Source: Methylococcaceae bacterium (GTDB lineage: Bacteria > Pseudomonadota > Gammaproteobacteria > Methylococcales > Methylomonadaceae). From it: a stretch of 16,678 nucleotides of DNA. The DNA lies in NCBI GenBank assembly GCA_030618325.1, contig JAUXDP010000033.1:1-16678 (forward strand), in the 5' to 3' direction. A program made the position numbers and the translations under genes. Shown in pieces: positions 6,611-14,306 of this stretch. The first letter of the stretch is position 1. Each line of letters opens with the position of its first letter. Under the pieces are notes generated by a model. That model was not told the DNA's origin and made no database searches. It worked only from the letters and a program-made list of their open reading frames with translations.

Positions 6611-7294
6611 ATGCAAAATCAAACTAACAAAAATGAACATGAAGCTATTGCAGAGTTGTTACCTTGGCTGGTAAACGGTACTTTATCTGCCAAGGAATCC
6701 AAGCGAGTTGAAGCTCATTTACAACATTGTGATCTATGCCGTAATCAGGTTAGTCAGCTACAAGTTGTAAACAAACAAGTTGCTGAACAGAAATCGAAAT
6801 GGCAACCCTCATCAGCTCATTTTTCATCCATTTTATCTGAGGTCGAAAATATTGAATCGATAGTATCTAAACAGAAAAAAACAAAACATAAGAGTTGGTC
6901 TGGTTTTTTTCAAAACTTATTACAAACACCAACACCTGTACGCTGGACATTGGCAGTAGAAAGTGTAGCAATCATTGCTTTGCTGACAGTCTGGAATACA
7001 TCACCACAAATGGGTTTACCATCAGGTGTGGAGATGTACCAAACACTGTCGGATAGTCCACAAAAGAGACCTGCACAAGATATGGGCAGAATACGGTTGC
7101 TATTAGATGATGAAATGATGGCTGCAGAATTAACCCAGTTATTGCAACAAGCTGATGCTCAAATTCGCCAAGGGCCGTCAGCACTTGGTTTGTTTATTGT
7201 TGAAGTGCCTCAGCAACGAGTTGATCAGGCTCTGGAAATATTCCTTAGTCATCAACACATTCGTCTTGCAGAGAAGCTGGATGTAACGCCATGA
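6611..7294 (+). CDS. zf-HC2 anti-sigma-factor-like membrane protein
   Basis: The protein has 227 residues. ATG 6611 is chosen over 6593 and 6605 because GGAGGG at 6599-6604 sits the right distance before it. The N-terminus is a zinc-binding anti-sigma domain: LLPWLVNGTLSAKES (17-30), then HLQHCDLC with His36, Cys40 and Cys43 in the HxxxCxxC pattern of ZAS/zf-HC2 proteins. A single membrane segment at about 113-127 separates a cytoplasmic N-terminus from a periplasmic domain of about 95 residues. By family, the zinc domain would hold an ECF sigma factor at the membrane until a signal arrives. Unusually, no sigma gene is next to it: upstream is the CxxxxC gene, and downstream it overlaps the DUF6653 gene by ATGA, so those two are surely translated together. 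Confidence 0.82.
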   Translation: MQNQTNKNEHEAIAELLPWLVNGTLSAKESKRVEAHLQHCDLCRNQVSQLQVVNKQVAEQKSKWQPSSAHFSSILSEVENIESIVSKQKKTKHKSWSGFFQNLLQTPTPVRWTLAVESVAIIALLTVWNTSPQMGLPSGVEMYQTLSDSPQKRPAQDMGRIRLLLDDEMMAAELTQLLQQADAQIRQGPSALGLFIVEVPQQRVDQALEIFLSHQHIRLAEKLDVTP

Positions 7295-7794
7295 ATATCG
7301 AAGAAAAAATTGCTAAATTATTCGCGATGGATAATGAAACATGGTTTCGACATGCAAATCCTTTAAGTGTATGGACCAGATTTACCGTGTTGCCCATTTT
7401 TATTTTATCTTTATGGAGTAGAGCTTGGTTTGGTTATTGGTCATTTGTTCCTGTCATACTTTCTATTGCTTGGGCTTGGTATAACCCAAGAATTTTTTCA
7501 ATACCAAAATCTACCAATAATTGGGCATCAAAAGCTGTGCTTGGAGAAAGAGTCTGGTTGAATAGAAAAAATATCCCTGTGCCTGAACACCACAAATTAA
7601 TGCCAAATATTCTTAACCTGGTTTCAACTATTGGCCTCCCTTTTATTGTGTGGGGTATATGGCAGTTGGAGATTTGGCCTACCGTGGTTGGAAGTGTATT
7701 AATTTATACTGGAAAGCTGTGGTTTTTGGATAGAATGGTTTGGCTTTTTGAGGATATGAAAAATAGTAATCCAGAATATGCAGGTTGGCTATAA
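7291..7794 (+). CDS. DUF6653 family membrane protein
   Basis: The 167-residue protein starts inside the stop of the anti-sigma-like gene (ATGA at 7291-7294), indicating translational coupling. Residues 14-27 (DNETWFRHANPLSV) and WLNRKNIPVPEHH at about 89-101 match what I recall of DUF6653 proteins. Hydrophobic segments at about 30-65 and 107-145, rich in Trp, give an inner-membrane protein of about four helices, ending in WFLDRMVWLFEDM. Function is unknown. Pairing with a zf-HC2 protein suggests a role in signal reception or in the regulated response, which is inference. Its stop codon (7792-7794) lies inside the left arm of the palindromic element at 7791-7953, so the last codons may have been reshaped by that insertion. 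Confidence 0.82.
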   Translation: MNIEEKIAKLFAMDNETWFRHANPLSVWTRFTVLPIFILSLWSRAWFGYWSFVPVILSIAWAWYNPRIFSIPKSTNNWASKAVLGERVWLNRKNIPVPEHHKLMPNILNLVSTIGLPFIVWGIWQLEIWPTVVGSVLIYTGKLWFLDRMVWLFEDMKNSNPEYAGWL

Positions 7795-7953
7795 GTACTC
7801 GACCATAAATATTTTAACATTTTACTTGTCTTTTTTATCATCTTCGGCGTTGCATAAACAGTTGCGTAGCTCGCTATGCGTCTGTTTATGCGCCTTGAAT
7901 ATGAAAAAAAATCCTACGCAAAATTGTTAAAATATTTATGGTCGAGTACTTAT
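7791..7953. mobile_element. MITE-like palindrome with perfect 29-bp terminal inverted repeats
   Basis: Positions 7791-7819 and 7925-7953 are exact reverse complements over 29 bp. The interior continues as an imperfect palindrome, including GCATAAACAG 7852-7861 against 7882-7891. The 163-bp unit encodes nothing. Long ends and small size are typical of miniature inverted-repeat elements mobilised in trans. The left arm supplies the stop codon of the DUF6653 gene. No clear target duplication was found. Its transcript would form a long hairpin between two convergent genes and could terminate both. Confidence 0.75.
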
Positions 7954-7980
7954 GAAAGAAAGAATTGAAAACTACTAGGT

Positions 7981-9027
7981 TTAAAAATTCGACCTTTCAA
8001 AATCAAGCAACCATTTTTTTCGATGTAATCCCCCGCCATAACCCACCAAACTACCATCAGAACCAATGACTCTATGACAGGGAATGATAATACTGACACG
8101 ATTATGCCCATTAGCTGATGCAACTGCTCTGATGGCTTTTGGGTTGTTAATGGCAATGGCTTGCTGCTTGTATGAACGCGTTTCACCATAATCTATTTTT
8201 TGTAATATCTTCCAGACAGATTGCTGAAAATCAGTACCGGGTGTATCTAATGGCACGGTAAAGTTTTTTCTTTCCCCTGAAAAATATTCCGATAATTCTA
8301 TTTGAACATGGTCTAAATGCGGATTAGTTCCAGGTAGAATGGCCGCATTAAGCCGTTTGCATAAATCCTTAAATTCAGTTTCTAACATTCTTCTGTCTGT
8401 AAAGTCTAGTAGGCAGATTCCGTGTACACTGGCACAGGCAAACATGGGGCCGATTGGAGTGGTAAACCGAATTATATTGATAATAGATTTTTCATCAGCA
8501 TGTGTCGCTGAATCACCAAAAATAGAACGGTAACTTTCATTAAATCCGCTTAATGAATCATAACCGCTATCAAAGGCAGAATTTGTGATACTTTCACCTT
8601 GTTTGATGCTATTGAAGGCAGTGTTAATGCGTAACATTCTTTGATAGCAATGAAAGGTCATATTGTGATGTTTTTTAAACCAACGTCTGATCTGGCTAGG
8701 CTCAATGCCTCTTTGCCTTAAATTTTCATCCTTTATTTTCAAATAGGGATTTTCATGTAATTCTTTGATGATTTGTTTGATATATTCAGGTGTTTCATCC
8801 ATTTTTTCCATCGGTTTACAAAGCTTGCAAGGTCTGAATCCATTTTGTAATGCCTCTTGTGCTGTATCATAAAAAACAATATTTTCAGCTTTAGGCTTTC
8901 TTGCTCTGCAAGATGGACGACAAAAAATACCTGTGGTTTTAACTGCCGTGATAAAAACGCCCTCATAGAGAGAATCCTTTCTCCCGTATGTATCATATTT
9001 TTCTTCAAACGTTAGCTTTTTTTTCAT
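7981..9027 (-). CDS. ada: Ada: methylphosphotriester/O6-methylguanine-DNA methyltransferase and transcriptional activator
   Basis: At 348 residues this is close to E. coli Ada (354). The N-terminal Ada zinc domain has GIFCRPSC (Cys36, Cys40) and RPCKLC (Cys67, Cys70); Cys36 corresponds to the methylphosphotriester acceptor Cys38 of E. coli. An AraC-type helix-turn-helix follows at about 85-170 (IEPSQIRRWFKKHH, FDSGYDSLSGFNESYR). The C-terminal methyltransferase domain has IPCHRVIG with acceptor Cys317, after the DNA-contact region ending GHNR. It removes methyl groups from DNA by self-methylation and, once methylated on the N-domain, activates the adaptive response. All catalytic cysteines are present, so it should work. 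It is convergent with the DUF6653 gene and has no co-directional partner such as alkB in the window. No clear Shine-Dalgarno precedes the ATG. Confidence 0.97.
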   Translation of the reverse strand: MKKKLTFEEKYDTYGRKDSLYEGVFITAVKTTGIFCRPSCRARKPKAENIVFYDTAQEALQNGFRPCKLCKPMEKMDETPEYIKQIIKELHENPYLKIKDENLRQRGIEPSQIRRWFKKHHNMTFHCYQRMLRINTAFNSIKQGESITNSAFDSGYDSLSGFNESYRSIFGDSATHADEKSIINIIRFTTPIGPMFACASVHGICLLDFTDRRMLETEFKDLCKRLNAAILPGTNPHLDHVQIELSEYFSGERKNFTVPLDTPGTDFQQSVWKILQKIDYGETRSYKQQAIAINNPKAIRAVASANGHNRVSIIIPCHRVIGSDGSLVGYGGGLHRKKWLLDFERSNF

Positions 9028-9098
9028 TGTTAATTATGACTGTGATAATTCCGACTGCAGAGCATTGCTGTCATTATTTCAATGGCTTAACGTGTTTG

Positions 9099-9161
9099 AT
9101 GGGAGGGATTTTAATCGCGACCGACAAGATCAAGAGAAACCGCGGCTAAAGCCCCTCCAAC
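9099..9161. repeat. degenerate REP-like palindrome upstream of ada
   Basis: GGAGGGATTTTAATCGCG (9102-9119) pairs with 9141-9158 at 14 of 18 positions, and the right arm, CGCGGCTAAAGCCCCTCC, closely resembles the arm of the REP-like element at 6530-6594. It lies between the ada start and the end of the truncated-haemoglobin gene. Confidence 0.6.
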
Positions 9162-9189
9162 AAACTCCGCAGCGTATGGGAGCGATAAA

Positions 9190-9477
9190 TTATACTTTGA
9201 CAATTTCGTTTTTGAAGCTGGAAAGAAACGAAACCACCTTATCGCATTCTTTCTGGGAAGCCTGTACGGCTTCCATAGTAGCAGCACAATGCCCAATAAG
9301 TATCGACCAATCACTTCTACTGATTTTCATCCCCTTATGCGCTGTTTTCATATCTCCTCGGTTTTGCCAGAAACGTTCCAATTGGGAATCTCCTTTTAAT
9401 CGTGACATAAATTCTTCGACTATTGCTGAAATGCCTTCATACCCGCCAAGACGTTCGTCTAGTGATTTCTGATTCAT
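9190..9477 (-). CDS. group 1 truncated haemoglobin with internal deletion, probably defective
   Basis: The frame has 95 codons from ATG 9477, preceded by GAGGAG. The start (SLDERLGGYEGISAIVEEFM, residues 5-24) and the end (DMKTAHKGMKISRSDWSILI, from about residue 42) are typical of group 1 truncated haemoglobins (about 120 residues), which bind haem and O2/NO. AHKGM holds the proximal histidine. However, RFWQNRG runs straight into DMKTAHKG, whereas full-length relatives carry roughly 25-30 residues between them, covering the CD region and the E helix that form the distal side of the haem pocket. The deletion is in frame and could have occurred between similar RGD/GRD codons. It is probably a recent pseudogene, unless the shortened protein binds haem differently. 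It is divergent from the cupin gene. Confidence 0.8.
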   Translation of the reverse strand: MNQKSLDERLGGYEGISAIVEEFMSRLKGDSQLERFWQNRGDMKTAHKGMKISRSDWSILIGHCAATMEAVQASQKECDKVVSFLSSFKNEIVKV

Positions 9478-9698
9478 TACATTTCTCCTCTTGCTTAAAA
9501 GCTACATTACACAAAGTAGATAGAGAGCAAATTCTAACGAAGTGATATTTTCTCACTACCGAAAAATTAACAAGTATATTTTTCTTTTCACTCACCCAAT
9601 TTAGTCGTTACATGATCTCCGTGGAAATTTATTGTAAGGATGTTACGCGTCTCCTGTTTCGAGTAGAATTAATCTCTTTCGATAAACGGGATAAAAAA

Positions 9699-10067
9699 AT
9701 GACTAAAACTACTCAAACATACTGGAATCCTCTAAAATCAGAAAACAATGGCCAATGGCAAGCTATTGAAGGTCTGGAAGGTTTTGCTGAAGAGTTAACA
9801 CTGAGTATTGATAATGAGACAGGAGAATATACTCGCTTAACCCGGTTTCAACCTGGCGCTGATACAGCGTCTTTCGGTGCTAAAAGCCATAACTATCCGG
9901 AAGAAATTTTTGTCCTCAGTGGACGTCTATACGATCAGGAATTTAATATGTGGCTAGAAACGGGGCATTATGCAAGCAGGCCATCTGGAGAGGTACATGG
10001 CCCTTTTAAAACTGAGGAAGGATGTGTGGTGCTTGAGGTTTCTTTTCCTAATAAAGTGGCTCAATAA
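9699..10067 (+). CDS. ChrR-like cupin domain protein
   Basis: The protein has 122 residues; ATG 9699 with an upstream CGGGA is preferred to the in-frame ATG at 9612, which would add 29 unsupported residues. It is a single small cupin barrel: SHNYPEEIFVLSG at 63-75 gives His64, a Glu at 68/69 and the Gly of cupin motif 1, and GHYASRPSGEVHGPF at 89-103 gives His100 of motif 2. The RPSGxxHGPF ending resembles the C-terminal cupin of the anti-sigma factor ChrR and DUF4437 proteins. It likely binds one metal ion and may sense or detoxify a small or oxidised molecule; the substrate is unknown. It lacks the zinc anti-sigma domain of ChrR. It is cytoplasmic (no signal) and transcribed away from the truncated-haemoglobin gene. 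Confidence 0.85.
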   Translation: MTKTTQTYWNPLKSENNGQWQAIEGLEGFAEELTLSIDNETGEYTRLTRFQPGADTASFGAKSHNYPEEIFVLSGRLYDQEFNMWLETGHYASRPSGEVHGPFKTEEGCVVLEVSFPNKVAQ

Positions 10068-10153
10068 AACAAGACTCCACCGAATCTTATTCTATTTCGC
10101 TGTGATATTTAGGGGCAAAGCACAAAGCTGCATTAAATATTTTGAGCAGATCC

Positions 10154-11389
10154 CTATGAAAAACTGGCCTCTTCGACATTATGTACTACTTCACTAGAAG
10201 CTAATTCCAGACCTTTTCTAAAGCAGTCATTTGCTCGGTCTTTATCGCCTTGTTTTGATAAAAAATCACCCAAAAGCCGATAGGCTTCAACTGTTGGTTC
10301 AGTACTTATACTTTTTGATAAATACTGCTCTGATTTATAAGCATCACCCACCTTAACGCTGAGTTTACCGAGAATTCTTAATAAAATGGCATCATTCGGA
10401 TGCTTTTTCAACCATAGCTCCGCTTTTTCCAATTGGGAGGTTACATTGTCAGATTGGATGCTACCAAAGATAGAGAGTAAGGTTCCATCCCAATTTTTAT
10501 CAAGGGCAGCTGTAATTTCTGGTTCTACCTGGTTTCCCGCCTTTGCTTCAATCATAGAAGCAAAATAGATTGCCGAAATTCCTTGCATTGCCTTGATGTG
10601 ATCAGGGACTGACTGCCAAAGTGCTTGAATTGTACTTGCATCACCTTTCCCGGCCTCCTCCTTGAGTAAAGAACTAAATGTCTCGGCTTCTAATAATTTG
10701 ACCTCGGCTTCCATCAGTACTTTATTTTTGTGCAGTGAAGGTAGCAAATTCTTTATTCCTTCCCAGTCACCTACCTTTTGGTAAGTTTGATGCAGTAACT
10801 TCATAACGCTGGCATGGTTAGGATCAATCGAATGCAATCGTGATAACGTCTCCAGGGCTTCATCAAACTGATTTCCTGAAAAATGCAGTTCCGCTTGAGT
10901 CAAGCCGACTGCAATTTCTGCATCAGGCCCTTGTTTGCCAGCTTCCTCTAAATATTTGTCACGTTTTTTAAATGCACCGCGCGATTGTGCCGCACGAGCC
11001 GCCGTTAAGTAATGTATTAATGGAGTAGTGCTATTTGAGGCATGTTTAATCAATGTTTTTTCAGCTTTAACCCAATTCCCTTCGGCTGAATCAACCAAAC
11101 CGGAAATTAATGCTTCTTGGGAGCGAGTTGCTTTACCTGCTTTGCTTTTGGCTTTAACTTTGCCGGGCAATCGAATAAGCCAGCCTAGAAGTCTGAACAG
11201 AAAATAAAGTGCAGAGAAAAAAATGACCAGTGCCGTAGCGAAAACTACAAGAGATGTCTCTATCGACCAATGCCCAATGCCCATTAGTACATAGCCAGGG
11301 TTATCATATTGAGATAACCAGTAGCGTAAACCGAAAGCTACTGCAATTGCAAAAGCCACAGCAAGTAAAAAATAGAAAATATTCTTCAC
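10154..11389 (-). CDS. hemY: HemY-type TPR membrane protein of the haem operon
   Basis: The protein has 411 residues, against 398 for E. coli HemY. It starts at GTG 11389 with GGGAG nearby. Two membrane helices near the N-terminus (about 4-25 and 44-72), with conserved GYVLMGIGHWSIETS between them, match the HemY_N domain. The remainder is a string of TPR-like helices, clearest in the last 100 residues (NDAILLRILGKLSVKVGDAY, then VEAYRLLGDFLSKQGDKDRA). This is the proteobacterial HemY, which is not the Bacillus protoporphyrinogen oxidase of the same name; it is thought to help organise tetrapyrrole synthesis at the inner membrane, but its activity is unproven. It is last in hemC-hemD-hemX-hemY, 11 bp after hemX, and convergent with the cupin gene. 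Confidence 0.94.
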   Translation of the reverse strand: MKNIFYFLLAVAFAIAVAFGLRYWLSQYDNPGYVLMGIGHWSIETSLVVFATALVIFFSALYFLFRLLGWLIRLPGKVKAKSKAGKATRSQEALISGLVDSAEGNWVKAEKTLIKHASNSTTPLIHYLTAARAAQSRGAFKKRDKYLEEAGKQGPDAEIAVGLTQAELHFSGNQFDEALETLSRLHSIDPNHASVMKLLHQTYQKVGDWEGIKNLLPSLHKNKVLMEAEVKLLEAETFSSLLKEEAGKGDASTIQALWQSVPDHIKAMQGISAIYFASMIEAKAGNQVEPEITAALDKNWDGTLLSIFGSIQSDNVTSQLEKAELWLKKHPNDAILLRILGKLSVKVGDAYKSEQYLSKSISTEPTVEAYRLLGDFLSKQGDKDRANDCFRKGLELASSEVVHNVEEASFS

Positions 11390-11400
11390 AGTCGTACTCC

Positions 11401-12639
11401 CTATTTCTGCCCTTTTGGAGGCGTTTGTGGTTTATCGGATTGCTTAGGCTCAGATGAGGTCAAAGGTTTGTCAGCATCAATTCTTAATTTCACAATATCC
11501 CTGAGCATTTTTAATGATTGGCTAATGTCAGGAAACTGGCCGCGTATTGGCGTTCCATTTAGAGTGTCAAGTTCCTTTGCGAAATTCTTGGAATTTTTAT
11601 TTTTGGCAAAGTGCGTAGCAAGCCATTTTTTTGCATCACTAATACTGTGTTTAAATAAATCATCATTTTGTTGAACCAATGAAAGCTTAACCATTTCCAA
11701 TTTCACCTTAAGCTCTTCCTTGATAAATCGAGCTTGTTCAGGTGTTATGACTGACAATATCGGTTGCTCAGTATGGCGGATCGTTACCAGTCCTTCAAGT
11801 TTTTCTATTGCTGAATCTATCAAACCTTGGTCTTCTTCAGTGACTTCTTGTTGAGGCTCTGCTGGGGTGATTTCCTTACTTTCATGAGGCAGAAAAGTTG
11901 TTAGTTTGTCGACATTTTCTGTCAAAAGCTGAATGGTGGAATAGATACCCACAATGTCTGGAGTTTGCACATTTTTAAGTTGGGCGATTTCTTTTGCTAT
12001 TTGTCCGCGGATTTTATAAACAGCGGCATCGCCACTTTCACGCAAGCGCTGATCGGCAGCAATTAAGGCTTCTTTGGTAGTATTTATATCACCCACTAAC
12101 AACAAGCGTTGATTGGCAATACTTAATAGATATTCAGCATCAGCAATAAGCCAGTCACCACGGGTTTTTCCCAATTGGCGTTGCACCTGTGCCATATTAA
12201 TAGTTAGCTTTTCAATGGCAGTATCCATTTTTTCCTGGTGTAATTTAGAAAAATCTGCCAATTTGTCATTAAAGAACTTATCTTTACCCGTCATCTCTGT
12301 TTCGAAGGTGGCTATTTGCGATTGCAGTGCCGATATTTGCGATTGATAACCCGTAATTTGTTTGGTTAATTCAATGGTTCGCTGGTCACTTTTATCTACA
12401 TCACCACCGATATCTTGTTGCTTATCCCGTAACTGTTGTAAGAGAAAAAAACCACCAGCGGCCAAAACCAGCACTAACAGCAAGATAATAATCCCAAACC
12501 AGAGGCCGCTTTTTGATCGCCGAGGAGGCTCACTATTTTTTTCTGGAGGTAGTACTTTTTCTCCAGCAGTCTGGGCTTCATTTGCCGTTTCTTCTAAGGT
12601 TTCTTGTATCTCATTCACTTCTGCCACATTTTCCCCCAT
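11401..12639 (-). CDS. hemX: HemX-like membrane protein (putative uroporphyrinogen-III C-methyltransferase family)
   Basis: The protein has 412 residues; the E. coli homologue has 393. Residues 1-45 are a charged cytoplasmic tail, 46-68 a single membrane helix (GLWFGIIILLLVLVLAAGGF), about 80-155 a Gln/Lys-rich coiled coil, and from about 160 the conserved HemX region (GDWLIADAEYLLSIANQRL). The name uroporphyrinogen methyltransferase is historical: it lacks the glycine-rich motifs of SAM-dependent CobA/CysG enzymes, and its role is uncertain, possibly a scaffold or regulator of early haem synthesis. ATG 12639 lies 29 bp inside hemD, so the two are translationally coupled. The tail is rich in Pro, Lys and Ser. 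Confidence 0.93.
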   Translation of the reverse strand: MGENVAEVNEIQETLEETANEAQTAGEKVLPPEKNSEPPRRSKSGLWFGIIILLLVLVLAAGGFFLLQQLRDKQQDIGGDVDKSDQRTIELTKQITGYQSQISALQSQIATFETEMTGKDKFFNDKLADFSKLHQEKMDTAIEKLTINMAQVQRQLGKTRGDWLIADAEYLLSIANQRLLLVGDINTTKEALIAADQRLRESGDAAVYKIRGQIAKEIAQLKNVQTPDIVGIYSTIQLLTENVDKLTTFLPHESKEITPAEPQQEVTEEDQGLIDSAIEKLEGLVTIRHTEQPILSVITPEQARFIKEELKVKLEMVKLSLVQQNDDLFKHSISDAKKWLATHFAKNKNSKNFAKELDTLNGTPIRGQFPDISQSLKMLRDIVKLRIDADKPLTSSEPKQSDKPQTPPKGQK

Positions 12640-13378
12640 TTACTATCGCTTTTACTAGTGCTGTATCTGCTGGTTTTTCTGACACAAAAACCTGCTTAAA
12701 TCCCCGTTCTACTGCTAACTTCCCAATTCTTTGGCTGATAACAGCCAAAGGTGTAGCCAATAATTGTCGATGAATACTGCTATCCAGCATTTTCAGCAAG
12801 TTGTTCAATGCCTCGCCACTGGTTATAGTAATTACATCGAGTTGATTCTGGTGCAATAATTTTTCAACAGACCCAGTATCAGTTTCAGGCATTATTCTCC
12901 GGTACACTTCCAGATAATATACCTGAGCGCCACGTTCTTCAAGCGTTTGAGCCAATAATTCCCGTCCGCCTTGACCTCTGACAATCAAACAGGATTGGCC
13001 GTTTAATTCTTGCATTTGCGGCATGGCCAAAATGGCTTCTGTGTTAAATTGTTGCTCCGGTACCAAATCAACATTTAATCCCGCATTTCTTAAGGCTTTA
13101 GCTGTTGTTTGCCCCACAGCTACAATGCGAGTTTGCTCTGAACAGTCTATTTTCCCATTATTTGCCCGCAGTGCAAAATTTACCGCATTAGTACTAACAA
13201 AAAAAAGCCATTGATATTGATGTAATGCGTTCAAAGTTCTCTTTATTTCATCAAACGGCTCAACAGGAATAATTTCCAATACAGGGAATTTAACAGGCGT
13301 ACCGCCAATTTTTTCGATCAACTTACATAAATTATCAGCCTGATTTTTGGGGCGGGTGACTAAGATGTTCAAAGTCAC
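12611..13378 (-). CDS. hemD: uroporphyrinogen-III synthase
   Basis: HemD closes linear hydroxymethylbilane into uroporphyrinogen III while inverting ring D, the branch-point product for haem, sirohaem and cobalamin. The protein begins NILVTRPKNQADNL, the usual HemD start, and shows the two-lobed alpha/beta pattern: FVSTNAVNFAL, IVAVGQTTAKAL in lobe one; LIVRGQGGRELLAQTL and ITITSGEALNNLL in lobe two. The GTG at 13378, one base after the hemC stop, gives 255 residues, the normal length. A longer open frame upstream to 13441 overlaps hemC and adds residues unlike the family. A TTG at 13372 is also possible. The 3' end overlaps hemX by 29 bp. Second gene of the hem operon. Confidence 0.94.
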   Translation of the reverse strand: MTLNILVTRPKNQADNLCKLIEKIGGTPVKFPVLEIIPVEPFDEIKRTLNALHQYQWLFFVSTNAVNFALRANNGKIDCSEQTRIVAVGQTTAKALRNAGLNVDLVPEQQFNTEAILAMPQMQELNGQSCLIVRGQGGRELLAQTLEERGAQVYYLEVYRRIMPETDTGSVEKLLHQNQLDVITITSGEALNNLLKMLDSSIHRQLLATPLAVISQRIGKLAVERGFKQVFVSEKPADTALVKAIVNGGKCGRSE

Positions 13379-13379
13379 A

Positions 13380-14306
13380 TTAAGAAAATAATTCTTGTAA
13401 CACTTTATCCGCGCCCTGGTGTAATAAGTCTTCCGCGGCATCTGTGCCTAGTTGTTCCGCTTCACTGGCATTGCCCGATATTTCTGTTCGATACAGTACA
13501 CTGCCATCAGGCTTACCCACCAAACCTTTAAGCGTTAATTGCTCACCTTGTAATTGTGCAAACCCTGCTATCGGGACCTGGCAACCTCCTTGCAATCGTG
13601 CGTTCATTGCTCTTTCTGCTGTCACGCATAAACTGGTTTGGTGGTCATGTAACGAACGTAATATATCGTTCAGATAATTATTATCTGAACGGCATTCAAT
13701 GCCTATGGCTCCTTGCCCTATTGCAGGTAAACTATCGGCTGTTGATAACGCTTCGGTAATTCGATTGGCAAGGCCTAGTCTTTTTAATCCAGCGGCTGCA
13801 AGGATTATAGCGTCAAATTCAGCGGCATCCAGTTTGGCTAGGCGAGTATTCACATTTCCTCGCAAAGGCAGAATCTCTGCTTCAGGAAGATTTTCCATAA
13901 TTTGACACTGGCGACGCAGGCTGGACGTACCAATACGCACCTTCTTTGGTAAACTGGCAAGTGAGTTATAGCGATTGGAAACAAAAGCGTCCCGAGGATC
14001 TTCGCGGCTTAAAATAGCTGATAGATGGAGCCCTTCAGGAAATTCAACGGGCACATCCTTCATAGAATGAACCGCAATGTCGGCGGTTCCATCTAGCATA
14101 CCTTGCTCCAGCTCCTTTACAAACAGACCTTTGCCTCCGATCTTAGCTAAAGGGGCATCGAGAATTTTATCGCCGCGCGTAGTCATTTTGACCAACTCGG
14201 TTTTTATCTCGGGAAAGTTTTGTTGTATTAATGTGGCGACATGTTCTGCTTGCCACAGTGCCAAAGGGCTTTTACGCGTGGCAATGCGAATAACTTTTTG
14301 AGTCAA
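13380..14306 (-). CDS. hemC: hydroxymethylbilane synthase (porphobilinogen deaminase)
   Basis: HemC joins four porphobilinogens into hydroxymethylbilane in the cytoplasm. At 308 residues it matches the family. Landmarks are RIATRKSPLALWQA (7-20), GGKGLFVKELEQGML (57-71), AVHSMKDVP (79-86, with the catalytic Asp84), IGTSSLRRQ (125-133), LRGNVNTRL (148-156), IGQGAIGIE (196-204) and GGCQVPIAG with Cys242, the residue that carries the dipyrromethane cofactor in E. coli. The start must be TTG 14306 (or ATT 14312), because a stop at 14319-14321 closes the frame and no ATG lies near; the Shine-Dalgarno sequence is weak. First gene of the operon; hemD follows after one base. Confidence 0.97.
   Translation of the reverse strand: MTQKVIRIATRKSPLALWQAEHVATLIQQNFPEIKTELVKMTTRGDKILDAPLAKIGGKGLFVKELEQGMLDGTADIAVHSMKDVPVEFPEGLHLSAILSREDPRDAFVSNRYNSLASLPKKVRIGTSSLRRQCQIMENLPEAEILPLRGNVNTRLAKLDAAEFDAIILAAAGLKRLGLANRITEALSTADSLPAIGQGAIGIECRSDNNYLNDILRSLHDHQTSLCVTAERAMNARLQGGCQVPIAGFAQLQGEQLTLKGLVGKPDGSVLYRTEISGNASEAEQLGTDAAEDLLHQGADKVLQELFS

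Noticed and set aside
9065..9472. 135-codon plus-strand frame
   Set aside because: It lies opposite the truncated-haemoglobin gene, which has clear family sequence and a ribosome-binding site.
12611..13441. Longer hemD frame reaching into hemC
   Set aside because: The extra 21 residues are unlike HemD N-termini, and the sequence from GTG 13378 gives the standard start.
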